A stretch of 13,895 nt of DNA from an uncultured Oscillospiraceae bacterium (GCA_900545625.1 UQZS01000049.1:1-13895); one strand, 5' to 3'. Shown: positions 1 through 6,990, counted from the stretch's first letter. Made by a program: numbers and translations. Notes: generated by a model not told the origin, from the letters alone.

Positions 1-50
1 TCCCTTAAGTCACGCGCTTCGCGCGTGCCACCTCCCTCGTCAGAGGGAGG
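1..50 (-). repeat. Dispersed two-hairpin repeat, copy A (may extend past the left edge)
   Basis: Read on the minus strand this has a first stem with arms CCTCCCTC and GAGGGAGG (43-50 with 31-38, loop of four), a short linker, and a second perfect stem CACGCGC/GCGCGTG (21-27 with 11-17, loop of three), then a purine-rich tail. Bases 28-52 are identical to 11003-11027 in copy C, while the second stem differs completely in sequence but still pairs. No protein is encoded. It resembles small non-autonomous palindromic repeats of the REP/MITE kind; the family assignment is inference. Confidence 0.6.
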
Positions 51-73
51 AAAAAGACTCTATTGACAGTCTG

Positions 74-107
74 AAAAAAGCAGACCCTCCGGGGGCTGCT
101 TTTTTTT
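74..107. terminator. Bidirectional Rho-independent terminator
   Basis: Six A residues plus GCAG (74-83) pair with CTGC plus a T run (96-107) around a GC-rich apex with CCC and GGGGG and a small internal mismatch. The A run on one side and T run on the other give a U tail on either strand. It lies about 180 bp past the stop codon of the minus-strand nucleoside phosphorylase gene, with a hairpin repeat between, and could also end a plus-strand transcript from outside the window. Bases 110-155 just beyond are a purine-rich run of near-repeats of AGAAATCAGAAG type with no visible function. Confidence 0.7.
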
Positions 108-196
108 AGATATCAGAAATTAGAAATCAGAAGCCAGAAGCGGAAGCAGGAAGTTTGCTCAAAACCGAAAGACCGTACAAGGTTGTAGGGCGGGTG

Positions 197-240
197 CTTC
201 CCCTGTTAGGGGAAATGTCCGCGCAGCGGACAAAAGGGTG
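197..240 (+). repeat. Two-hairpin repeat, related copy D
   Basis: First stem TTCCCCT/AGGGGAA (198-204 with 208-214, loop GTT), a one-base linker, second stem TGTCCGC/GCGGACA (216-222 with 226-232, loop GCA), then the purine tail AAAGGGTG. The sequence differs from copies A-C but the layout is the same: palindromic first stem, short linker, second palindrome, AAGGG-containing tail. A third small stem GAATCC/GGATTC follows at 244-258. It sits about 50 bp beyond the phosphorylase stop codon. Treating it as the same superfamily as A-C is inference. Confidence 0.45.
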
Positions 241-290
241 CCGGAATCCGGAGGATTCTTGCTCCCACCGCTTTTTTCTGCAAAATCGCT

Positions 291-1592
291 TTATTCCACC
301 TTACCCAAAATCAAAGGCTTTGTCTCAGGCGGCGTTTCGCCGAAAGAAAGCGCCGAAAGGAAACGCGCTTCCCCTTCGTCAAGCCGCTGCTCGTTTGCCG
401 CATACAGCGTGGCGAGCGGCTCGCCCGCGCGGCAAAAATCGCCCGTTTTCCTGTGCAAAATCAGCCCCGCCGCGTAGTCGATCGCGTCGTCCTTTTTCGC
501 GCGTCCCGCGCCCAAAAGCTGGGCGCTTTCGCCGATCATGCGTGTCTGCATCTTGACAAGATACCCGTCCTGCGGCGCCATTACCCGGCGGCTGCATTTG
601 GCGTGTAGAAAATTCGGATTGCGTGAAAGCAACTGTGCGTCGCCGCCCTGCGCTTCGACCATCTCTAAAAACTTCGCGTATGCCGCGCCGCTTTTTAGCG
701 TTTGCTCTGCTTTTTGCATGGCTTTGTCTTCTGCCAGCCCCAGCCCGCTTTGCAAAAGCTGTGAAGCGAGGACTAAGCACAGTAGGCGCAGATTTTCGTC
801 TCCGCGGTTCTGTAAGGTCTCAAGCGCCTCCGTGACCTCTAAGGCGTTGCCGATGTGTGTGCCAAGCGGCGTGTCCATATCGGTGATGACCGCCGTGACG
901 CGCCTGCCGCAGCGCTTGCCGATTTCCGTCATCAGCCGCGCAAGATGCTGTGCGTCCGCCGCGGTTTCCATAAACGCGCCGCTGCCGCATTTTACGTCAA
1001 GCACCAGGTTTTGCGCCCCCGCCGCCAGCTTTTTGCTCATAATGCTTGCGGCAATGAGCGCAATGCTGTCTACCGTCTGTGTCGCGTCGCGCAGGGCATA
1101 GATTTTCTTGTCTGCGGGGGCGAGGTTGCCCGTCTGCCCGATCACCGACACGCCCACGCGGTTGACCTGCTCGAAAAAGTCTTTGTTGGAAAGCGTCACG
1201 TGAAAGCCGGGGATGCTCTCTAATTTATCCACCGTGCCGCCCGTGTGCCCAAGGCCGCGCCCGCTCATCTTGGCGATTTTCAAGCCCGCCGCCGCGCAAA
1301 GCGGCGCGACGATGAGCGTCGTCTTGTCGCCCACGCCGCCCGTGGAGTGCTTGTCTGCGGTAACGCCGTCCACGGCGGAGAGGTCAAGCTGATCGCCCGA
1401 GCGTGCCATGCAGTCTGTAAGCACGGCCGCTTCTTCGTCCGTCATGCCGCGCAGGCAGATCGCCATCAGGAGTGCCGAAGCCTGATAGTCGGGGATTTCG
1501 CCTGCCGTAAAGCCCGAAACAAAGAATTCGATCTCAGCGGCGGTCAACGCGAGCCCTGCTTTTTTATGGTTCAACAGATCCGCCATTTGCAT
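291..1592 (-). CDS. pdp: Pyrimidine-nucleoside phosphorylase / thymidine phosphorylase
   Basis: This enzyme carries out phosphorolysis of thymidine, and probably uridine and deoxyuridine, to free base plus (deoxy)ribose-1-phosphate in cytosolic pyrimidine salvage. The 433-residue length is normal for the family. Visible features are the phosphate-binding stretch KHSTGGVGDK (81-90), the family signature SGRGLGHTGGT (110-120) and the substrate loop PADKKIYALRD (159-169) followed by SIMSKK; R168, S183 and K187 align with the pyrimidine-contacting Arg, Ser and Lys of E. coli DeoA. The C-terminal PYNP domain begins near 340. The chosen start has AAAAGGAG nine bases upstream; a second Met two codons later is possible but more distant. 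The gene is transcribed away from the Rrf2 regulator and stands alone. The Firmicutes style favours the broad-specificity pdp over deoA, but sequence alone cannot settle specificity. Confidence 0.95.
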   Translation of the reverse strand: MQMADLLNHKKAGLALTAAEIEFFVSGFTAGEIPDYQASALLMAICLRGMTDEEAAVLTDCMARSGDQLDLSAVDGVTADKHSTGGVGDKTTLIVAPLCAAAGLKIAKMSGRGLGHTGGTVDKLESIPGFHVTLSNKDFFEQVNRVGVSVIGQTGNLAPADKKIYALRDATQTVDSIALIAASIMSKKLAAGAQNLVLDVKCGSGAFMETAADAQHLARLMTEIGKRCGRRVTAVITDMDTPLGTHIGNALEVTEALETLQNRGDENLRLLCLVLASQLLQSGLGLAEDKAMQKAEQTLKSGAAYAKFLEMVEAQGGDAQLLSRNPNFLHAKCSRRVMAPQDGYLVKMQTRMIGESAQLLGAGRAKKDDAIDYAAGLILHRKTGDFCRAGEPLATLYAANEQRLDEGEARFLSALSFGETPPETKPLILGKVE

Positions 1593-1613
1593 ACTGTCAC
1601 GCTCCTTTTCTTT

Positions 1614-1642
1614 ATCGTAGTCATTTTGCGCGAACGAGTCAA
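1614..1642 (-). promoter_or_regulatory. Promoter of the nucleoside phosphorylase gene
   Basis: On the minus strand TTGACT (1637-1642) is followed after 17 bases by TACGAT (1614-1619). Transcription would start about 15 bases before the AAAAGGAG ribosome site, giving a very short leader. The -35 element lies inside a 25-bp palindrome (1639-1663), so a repressor bound there would block this promoter. Confidence 0.55.
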
Positions 1643-1663
1643 GAAAATTTTGATTTTTCTTGA
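1639..1663. promoter_or_regulatory. Operator-like palindrome in the divergent region
   Basis: Perfect nine-base arms TCAAGAAAA (1639-1647) and TTTTCTTGA (1655-1663) flank a seven-base AT spacer. It covers the -35 box of the minus-strand promoter and directly abuts the second palindrome at 1664. It has no T tail or GC-rich core, so it reads as a protein-binding site rather than a terminator. Which regulator binds is unknown; the neighbouring Rrf2 protein is a candidate, but this sequence is unlike the 1664/5264 pair. Confidence 0.45.
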
Positions 1664-1691
1664 ATTCCTACTGAATTTGTATTATTATAAT
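1664..1691 (+). promoter_or_regulatory. iscR-like gene promoter with overlapping Rrf2-type operator
   Basis: A consensus -10 box TATAAT is at 1686-1691. The best -35 candidate, TTGAAT at 1660-1665, has a spacer of 20, which is long, so the promoter may need help or be weak. Overlapping it is an imperfect palindrome with arms ATTCCTAC (1664-1671) and GTATTATT (1679-1686) around TGAATTT. It agrees with the perfect palindrome before iscS at 15 of 23 positions, including the central AATT. Rrf2 regulators commonly autoregulate, so this is the likely self-control site; binding is inferred. Confidence 0.45.
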
Positions 1692-1740
1692 CAGAAAGGG
1701 TACGCTGGTATTGTGCCCGGTTCGGAAAGGCGGCAAGGCA

Positions 1741-2178
1741 ATGAAAATTTCCACCAAAGGCAGATACGCGCTGCGGCTGATGCTGGATCTTGCGCAGCAG
1801 CCGCCGACGGAGTATGTGTCGATCAAATCCGTTGCGACAAGGCAGGGGATCTCGGAAAAATATCTAGAGCAGATCATCAAAATGCTCTCGAAAAGCGGAC
1901 TTGTGGAGAGCACTCGCGGCAAATCCGGCGGCTATCGGCTGACACGCACGCCCGAAAACTATACCGTCGGCGAGATCCTGCGCGTGACCGAAGGAAGCCT
2001 TGCGCCTGTATCATGCCTTGAGGAAGAGCATCACTGTGAAAACTGTGACGACTGCGTGACCTATGAGATTTGGCAAAACGTGCTCGATGCGATCAACGAG
2101 GTGGTGGATTCTATCACGCTTTCGTACCTCGTCGAAAAGCAAAAGAGTAAAAAGACCTGTCACTGCAATAAGGGGTAA
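1741..2178 (+). CDS. iscR: Rrf2-family transcriptional regulator, IscR-like
   Basis: A 145-residue winged-helix DNA-binding protein beginning MKISTKGRYAL, the standard Rrf2 N-terminus, which fixes the ATG start; a TTG ten codons upstream is in frame but unsupported. The recognition helix region is about 28-50 and the wing GKSGGYRL is at 60-67. The sensor loop has cysteines at 92, 99, 102 and 105. C99 and C105 keep the six-residue spacing of E. coli IscR C98 and C104, C92 stands close to IscR C92, and C102 is additional; the fourth IscR ligand, His107, is Tyr here. Two more cysteines (140, 142) lie in the tail. A [2Fe-2S]-sensing role is therefore likely, unlike cysteine-poor CymR, but ligation differs from E. 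coli. It is first in an operon with two methionine synthase genes; a similar operator precedes iscS. Likely role: represses Fe-S and sulfur genes when clusters are sufficient. Confidence 0.88.
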   Translation: MKISTKGRYALRLMLDLAQQPPTEYVSIKSVATRQGISEKYLEQIIKMLSKSGLVESTRGKSGGYRLTRTPENYTVGEILRVTEGSLAPVSCLEEEHHCENCDDCVTYEIWQNVLDAINEVVDSITLSYLVEKQKSKKTCHCNKG

Positions 2179-2181
2179 GCT

Positions 2182-2835
2182 ATGGAAATATGCCAATCGG
2201 AGGCGCTGCGGTATTTGGGGTATCGCGCGAACCGTCAGCCCGATGCGCAGACGCTTGCGCTCCTGCAAGAGACACAAGCGCAGCTTGAGGCGGTGCTCGC
2301 GCCCAAAAGCATTTATAAAGAGGTGACGCTGCACCGTATTTCCGAGTCTGAGACCGAGGTCGGCGGCATCGTGTTCCAAAGCCGCAAGCTGCAAACGCAT
2401 CTGCGCGATGCCGACCGTATTTTGTTGTTTGCCGCGACCCTCGGGACGGGCGCGGACCGCCTTGTGCGGCGGTTCGCAGCCGCCGACGAGACTGCAAAGG
2501 CCGCCGCTGCACAGGCTTTGGGCGCTGCGGCGATCGAAGGGTATTGCGACGAGATTTGTGCTGAAATCGCCGAAAAAGAAGCAAAAAGCGGGTATTATCT
2601 TCGCCCGCGCTTTTCGCCGGGCTACGGCGATCTGCCGCTGGAGGCGCAGCGCGATTTTTTCAGGCTGTTTGACATCACTAAGCGCATCGGCGTGACGCTC
2701 ACGGCCCAATGCATGATGCTGCCCACCAAATCCGTAACGGCGTTTATCGGGCTTTCCAAAACGCCGTCCTGTGCGACGCCTAGGTGCGAAACGTGCCCGG
2801 ACACCGCATGTGCGTACAGAAAAGGGGAAACATAA
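2182..2835 (+). CDS. Stand-alone methionine synthase reactivation-domain protein
   Basis: A 217-residue protein matching the AdoMet-binding activation domain that forms the C-terminal module of full-length MetH. The key motif RPRFSPGYGDLPLE (141-154) corresponds to the RPAPGY region that binds S-adenosylmethionine, and TLTAQCMMLPTKSVTAFIGLS (172-192) is the conserved distal strand. In the MetH cycle this module donates a methyl group from AdoMet during reductive rescue of oxidised cob(II)alamin. The AAGGGG ribosome site overlaps the end of the regulator gene, and the stop codon is directly followed by the start of the synthase gene, so the two are surely co-translated. The C-terminus has four cysteines (C197, C202, C205, C210) absent from E. 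coli MetH, which could bind metal. An alpha-helical N-terminal part (1-50) precedes the domain. It has no signal peptide and is cytosolic. Confidence 0.88.
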   Translation: MEICQSEALRYLGYRANRQPDAQTLALLQETQAQLEAVLAPKSIYKEVTLHRISESETEVGGIVFQSRKLQTHLRDADRILLFAATLGTGADRLVRRFAAADETAKAAAAQALGAAAIEGYCDEICAEIAEKEAKSGYYLRPRFSPGYGDLPLEAQRDFFRLFDITKRIGVTLTAQCMMLPTKSVTAFIGLSKTPSCATPRCETCPDTACAYRKGET

Positions 2836-5199
2836 ATGGACTTCAAAGCTGTGCTCGGCAAAACGATGCTGCTGTTTGACGGCGCCATGGGTACCCAGCT
2901 GCAAGCGAAGGGTCTTGCGGCAGGGGAATTGCCGGAAACATGGAACCGCAAAGCGCCCGAAACCGTATATGAAATTCATAGGGCTTACGCACAGGCGGGC
3001 TGTGACATCTTAAAGACCAATACTTTCGGTGCGAACGCGCTGAAACTGGGCGGCGACGTGGCGGAGCTTGTGCAAAGCGGTGTGCGTCTTGCGCGCCGTG
3101 CCGCCGATGAAGCGGATCACGAAATGTTTGTCGCGCTCGATATGGGGCCGACGGGCAAGCTCCTTGCGCCCTACGGTGATTTGCCGTTCGAGAAAGCGTA
3201 CGACCTGTACCGCGAGCAGGTGGTCGCCGGGCGCGACGGCGCGGATCTGATCCTCATTGAGACGATGGGCGATCTTTACGAGATCAAGGCGGCGGTGCTC
3301 GCGGCGAAAGAAAACAGCGACCTGCCTGTGGCGGTCAGCATGATTTTCGACGAAAAGGGCAAGCTGCTCACAGGATCGGATGTGCAAACGGCGGTCGTCA
3401 CGCTCGAAGGCTTGGGCGTGGACCTGATCGGCTTGAACTGCGGGTTAGGCCCTGACGGAATGCGTCCGCTCGCACAGGAGATGGCACGGTATTCGAGTAC
3501 ACCGCTGTTCTGCAACCCGAACGCGGGGCTGCCCGAATGTGTGAACGGCGTGACCTCGTACCGCGTCAGTCCCACGGATTTCGCCGCCGCTCTGCGGCAT
3601 ATTGCTGAGATCGACGGCGTTTGGGCAGTGGGTGGCTGCTGTGGAACGACGCCCGCGCACTTAAAAAAGGCTGTCGAAATTTGTAAAGCTGTTTCAATTT
3701 CGCCTATAAAGGAAAAGGACTTTACAGCGATAGCCTCTTACGCAAAGACGGTGATTTTAGGCGAAAAGCCTATCATCATCGGCGAACGCATCAACCCGAC
3801 CGGCAAAAAACGGCTCAAAGAAGCGTTGCTGACGGGCGACACAGGCTATATTTTTTCCGAAGCGGTCTCACAGGCGCAAAGCGGCGCACAGGTGCTCGAT
3901 GTGAATGTCGGCCTTCCCGAATTGGACGAGCCCGCCGTGCTTTCCGAGACGGTTTCTGCACTGCAGGGCATCACCGACCTGCCGTTACAGATCGACACGT
4001 CGTCCGGGGAAGCCATGGCGCGCGCTTTGCGTATTTATAACGGAAAACCGCTCATCAACTCCGTCAACGGCAAACGCGAATCCATGGAAACGGTCTTTCC
4101 GCTCGCCAAAAAATACGGCGGCGCGGTCGTCTGCCTGACGCTCGACGAGGACGGTATCCCCGATACGGTCGAGGGGCGCATCCGCATCGCTGAAAAGATT
4201 CTGCAAACCGCACAAAGCTACGGGATCGCCAAAAAGAATCTGGTCTTTGACCCGCTTGCCATGACCGTGAGCACGGGCGCGGATAATGCGAAGGTCACCT
4301 TGCAGACGCTTCGCCATTTGCGAGAGGTACTCGGCGTACAGACGGTGCTTGGTGTGTCCAATGTGTCGTTCGGGCTTCCGAAGCGCGCGCACATCAACGC
4401 GGCATTTTTTACGCTCGCCATGGAGAACGGGCTTTCCGCGGGCATCATCAACCCCAAAAGCGACGAGATGATGAACGCCTATTATGCGTTCTGTGCGCTC
4501 AAAGGACTGGACAATAATTTTGAAGCCTATATCGCCAATGCGACCGACGCGGCGGCTGCGCCGACAGCAATTTCTGCCGAGACCGATCTGCACACGGCAG
4601 TTTGCAAGGGCTTAAAGGAAGCAGCAAAGCAGGGTGCGCAAAAGCTTTTGGAAACGATGCCGCCGTTAGAGATCATCCAAACGCAGCTCGTCCCTGCGCT
4701 TGACGAGGTGGGGAAAGGCTTTGAAGCGGGCACGATCTTCCTGCCGCAGCTTTTGATGAGTGCGGATGCAGCCAAAGCGGTGTTTGAGGTGCTGAAAGCC
4801 GGCTTTGCCGGCGGGCAGGAGACCGCCGGCGAAAAGCATAAGATCGTTATCGCCACGGTGCAGGGCGATATCCATGACATCGGCAAAAACATCGTCAAGG
4901 TGCTTTTGGAAAACTACGGCTTCGAGGTTTTGGATCTCGGCAAGGATGTTCCGCCGGAACGCATTTTGGAGGTTGCAAAGCGCGAGCAGGTGCGGCTGGT
5001 AGGCTTGAGCGCCCTGATGACCACGACCGTGGAAAGCATGGCGCGCACCATTGCGCTTCTGCACCGCGAATATCCGTCGTGTAAGATCATGGTCGGCGGC
5101 GCGGTGCTCACGCAGGATTACGCCGACCGTATCGGTGCGGACTTCTATTCCAAGGACGCCATGGGTTCCGTCAGATATGCCGAAAAACTTTTTTCCTAA
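2836..5199 (+). CDS. metH: Cobalamin-dependent methionine synthase, short form lacking the reactivation domain
   Basis: Transfers the methyl group of 5-methyltetrahydrofolate through methylcobalamin to homocysteine, giving methionine; cytosolic. The 787 residues hold three modules. The homocysteine/zinc barrel (about 1-290) begins FDGAMGTQLQ and has zinc ligands C202 (LNCG) and C268/C269 (GGCCG). The pterin-binding barrel (about 305-565) opens GEKPIIIGERINPTGKK. The B12 part has a helical cap (about 585-660) and a Rossmann domain (about 667-787) with the cobalt-ligating motif DIHDIG (678-683, H680 the lower ligand). E. coli MetH has about 1,227 residues; the missing fourth module is encoded by the preceding gene. 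The start follows AAAGGGG and abuts the upstream stop. No good terminator follows the stop codon, so some readthrough into iscS is possible. Confidence 0.95.
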   Translation: MDFKAVLGKTMLLFDGAMGTQLQAKGLAAGELPETWNRKAPETVYEIHRAYAQAGCDILKTNTFGANALKLGGDVAELVQSGVRLARRAADEADHEMFVALDMGPTGKLLAPYGDLPFEKAYDLYREQVVAGRDGADLILIETMGDLYEIKAAVLAAKENSDLPVAVSMIFDEKGKLLTGSDVQTAVVTLEGLGVDLIGLNCGLGPDGMRPLAQEMARYSSTPLFCNPNAGLPECVNGVTSYRVSPTDFAAALRHIAEIDGVWAVGGCCGTTPAHLKKAVEICKAVSISPIKEKDFTAIASYAKTVILGEKPIIIGERINPTGKKRLKEALLTGDTGYIFSEAVSQAQSGAQVLDVNVGLPELDEPAVLSETVSALQGITDLPLQIDTSSGEAMARALRIYNGKPLINSVNGKRESMETVFPLAKKYGGAVVCLTLDEDGIPDTVEGRIRIAEKILQTAQSYGIAKKNLVFDPLAMTVSTGADNAKVTLQTLRHLREVLGVQTVLGVSNVSFGLPKRAHINAAFFTLAMENGLSAGIINPKSDEMMNAYYAFCALKGLDNNFEAYIANATDAAAAPTAISAETDLHTAVCKGLKEAAKQGAQKLLETMPPLEIIQTQLVPALDEVGKGFEAGTIFLPQLLMSADAAKAVFEVLKAGFAGGQETAGEKHKIVIATVQGDIHDIGKNIVKVLLENYGFEVLDLGKDVPPERILEVAKREQVRLVGLSALMTTTVESMARTIALLHREYPSCKIMVGGAVLTQDYADRIGADFYSKDAMGSVRYAEKLFS

Positions 5200-5226
5200 A
5201 TCGCCATATTTGGGCAGGTGCACATC

Positions 5227-5255
5227 TTGACAAGGTTTGTCACTTGTTATATCAT
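5227..5255 (+). promoter_or_regulatory. iscS-iscU promoter
   Basis: A perfect -35 box TTGACA (5227-5232) is followed after 17 bases by TATCAT (5250-5255, five of six to consensus). Transcription should begin near 5262, immediately at the palindrome at 5264-5286, so a repressor there would block initiation or clearance. This gives iscSU independent control from the upstream regulator/metH genes. Confidence 0.7.
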
Positions 5256-5263
5256 ATAGGCGA

Positions 5264-5286
5264 ATTCATAGGAAATTACTATGAAT
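5264..5286. promoter_or_regulatory. Operator-like palindrome, probable Rrf2/IscR site before iscS
   Basis: Perfect eight-base arms ATTCATAG (5264-5271) and CTATGAAT (5279-5286) around GAAATTA. It lies between the predicted transcription start and the ribosome site of iscS. The matching but degenerate element at 1664-1686, before the regulator gene, has the same arm length, spacer length and central AATT. The pairing of one Rrf2 regulator with two like sites at its own promoter and at iscS is what IscR autoregulation predicts; binding itself is inferred. Confidence 0.6.
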
Positions 5287-5325
5287 AAGAAAACCAAGCA
5301 ATATCACCATAAAGAAGGAGTATAT

Positions 5326-6507
5326 ATGCAGGTTTATGCAGATAATGCGGCGACGACCAAGCTGTCCGAGACCGCGCTCAATGCCATGATGCCGTATTTG
5401 ACCGAAACCTACGGCAACGCCTCGAGCCTGTACCGTATCGGGCAGGAGGCGCATCAAGGCGTCAAAAAAGCGCGCGCAACAGTCGCCGAAGTTTTGGGCG
5501 CACTGCCTGAGGAGATCTTCTTTACCTCCGGCGGCAGCGAAGCGGATAATTGGGCGATCAAAGGCGTCGCCGAGCGCATGGCAAAAAAAGGCAAAAAGCA
5601 TATCATCACCTCGGCATTTGAGCACCACGCTGTGCTGCACACGGTCGAGAAGCTCGAAAAGCAAGGCTTTGAGGTGACCTATTTGCCCGTTTACGAAAAC
5701 GGCATCGTGCATGTCGAGGATGTGCGCAACGCCATTCGTCCCGATACCGCGCTTGTGACGATCATGTATGCCAACAACGAGATCGGTACGATCCAGCCGA
5801 TTTCCGAGATCGGTGCTTTATGTCACGAAAAAGGCGTGCTGTTTCACACGGACGCCGTACAGGCGGTGGGACATGTGCCCATTGATGTCAAAGCGCAGAA
5901 TATCGATCTTTTGTCCATGTCCGCGCATAAATTCCATGGGCCAAAAGGCATCGGCGCGCTCTACTGCCGCAAAGGGCTTCGCTTCCCGAATCTGATCGAG
6001 GGCGGCGCGCAGGAGAGCGGTCGCCGTGCGGGTACGGAGGCGGTCTATGCCATGGTCGGCATGGCGGCGGCGCTTAAAGAAGCGAACGACCACCTTGCGG
6101 AAAATGCCGAAAAGCTGACGAGACTTCGCAATCGTCTCATCGACGGGCTCTTACAGATCGAGTCGAGCCGCTTGAACGGTGACCGTGAGCAGCGCCTGCC
6201 CGGCAATGTCAACGTAAGCTTTGAGGGTGTGGAAGGCGAATCCCTGCTTTTGTATCTCGATGCAGAGGGCGTTTCCGCCTCATCGGGTTCGGCGTGCACC
6301 TCGGGTTCGCTCGATCCGAGCCATGTACTTCTGGCGATCGGCCTGCCGCACGAGGTCGCGCACGGTTCACTGCGGCTGACGCTGTGCGAAAGCAATACCG
6401 AAGAAGAAGTCGATTACATCATCGGGTGTGTGCCGGGCATCATCAAGAGGCTGCGCGACATGTCCCCGCTGTGGGAAAGAATCCAGAAGGGAAGAGGGCA
6501 AAACTAA
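5326..6507 (+). CDS. iscS: Cysteine desulfurase, NifS/IscS family
   Basis: A PLP enzyme that removes sulfur from L-cysteine as a protein persulfide, leaving alanine, to feed Fe-S assembly on IscU. The 393-residue protein opens with VYADNAATT, typical of the family. H100 or H101 (FEHHAV) stacks on PLP, K202 in [10 protein letters not shown] forms the Schiff base, and C324 in the flexible loop SSGSACTSG is the persulfide cysteine. The group I (NifS/IscS-like) loop rather than SufS type is evident. The ATG at 5326 is chosen because AAGGAG ends five bases before it and the NifS N-terminus starts there; an upstream ATG at 5281 lies inside the palindrome and has no ribosome site. Its TAA shares a base with the iscU ATG, indicating translational coupling. 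Function as general IscS or NifS-like is not separable by sequence. Confidence 0.95.
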   Translation: MQVYADNAATTKLSETALNAMMPYLTETYGNASSLYRIGQEAHQGVKKARATVAEVLGALPEEIFFTSGGSEADNWAIKGVAERMAKKGKKHIITSAFEHHAVLHTVEKLEKQGFEVTYLPVYENGIVHVEDVRNAIRPDTALVTIMYANNEIGTIQPISEIGALCHEKGVLFHTDAVQAVGHVPIDVKAQNIDLLSMSAHKFHGPKGIGALYCRKGLRFPNLIEGGAQESGRRAGTEAVYAMVGMAAALKEANDHLAENAEKLTRLRNRLIDGLLQIESSRLNGDREQRLPGNVNVSFEGVEGESLLLYLDAEGVSASSGSACTSGSLDPSHVLLAIGLPHEVAHGSLRLTLCESNTEEEVDYIIGCVPGIIKRLRDMSPLWERIQKGRGQN

Positions 6508-6938
6508 TGGAATACAGCGAAAAAGTCATGGAACATTTCACCCACCCGCATAACGTCGGCAAGCTCGATGACGCCGACGGCATCGGAGAAGTGGGCAACG
6601 CCAAATGCGGCGATATCATGAAGATGTATATCAAGGTGCAAGACGGCATCATCACCGACGTGAAGTTCAACACCTACGGCTGTGCGTCCGCCATTGCGAC
6701 AAGCTCAATGGCAACGGACATGATCAAGGGCAAGCCCCTTTCCGAAGCGCTGAAGCTCACGAACAAAGCGGTCGTCGAAGCGCTCGACGGGCTGCCCGCC
6801 GTGAAGATCCACTGTTCCGTGCTCGCGGAGGAAGCGATCAAGGCGGCGATCAAGGATTATTATGATAAAAACGGCATCGCCTATGACCCTGCGCAGTTCA
6901 AAGAGGATACCGAACACTACGAGCACCACAACGGCTGA
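6507..6938 (+). CDS. iscU: Fe-S cluster assembly scaffold IscU (NifU N-terminal type)
   Basis: A 143-residue scaffold on which sulfur from the upstream desulfurase and iron are built into [2Fe-2S] clusters. Cluster ligands are visible: C34 with D36 in AKCGD, C59 in YGCAS, and H102-C103 in VKIHC. It lacks the roughly 20-residue insertion of Firmicutes SufU, so it is the IscU type. The chaperone-recognition motif, LPPVK in E. coli, is LPAVK here (96-100). The C-terminus (about 127-143) is a short acidic, histidine-containing extension, DTEHYEHHNG. No hscA, hscB or ferredoxin gene follows in the window; the gene is ended by a terminator, making this a minimal iscSU pair. The start overlaps the iscS stop as TAATG, with a GGGAAGAGGG purine run upstream. 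Confidence 0.95.
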   Translation: MEYSEKVMEHFTHPHNVGKLDDADGIGEVGNAKCGDIMKMYIKVQDGIITDVKFNTYGCASAIATSSMATDMIKGKPLSEALKLTNKAVVEALDGLPAVKIHCSVLAEEAIKAAIKDYYDKNGIAYDPAQFKEDTEHYEHHNG

Positions 6939-6946
6939 AGCGTAAC

Positions 6947-6990
6947 GAAAAAGCCCGGGCAATGTACTGCAGCCCGGGTTTTCTGTTTTT
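6947..6990 (+). terminator. Rho-independent terminator after iscU
   Basis: CCCGGGC (6954-6960) pairs with GCCCGGG (6972-6978) around an 11-base loop, preceded by five A and followed by TTTTCTGTTTTT. It begins about ten bases past the iscU stop and closes the iscSU transcript. Confidence 0.85.

Noticed and set aside
110..155. Purine-rich AGAAATCAGAAG near-repeats as a possible CRISPR or iteron array
   Set aside because: The units are short, irregular and without spacers or neighbouring replication or cas genes.
155..556. Plus-strand frame overlapping the end of the nucleoside phosphorylase gene
   Set aside because: It is antisense to a clear enzyme gene, crosses repeat D and gives a low-complexity Arg/Pro/Ser-rich product.
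1711..1740. Upstream TTG start for the Rrf2 regulator
   Set aside because: It would add ten residues before the invariant MKISTKGRYAL start of the family, and the ATG at 1741 has a purine-rich ribosome site.
2011..2979. Long 322-codon minus-strand frame
   Set aside because: It is antisense to three clearly recognised genes and reflects codon bias in GC-rich coding sequence.
5281..5325. Upstream ATG start for iscS
   Set aside because: It lies within the operator-like palindrome, has no ribosome site, and the family N-terminus begins at the ATG at 5326 behind AAGGAG.
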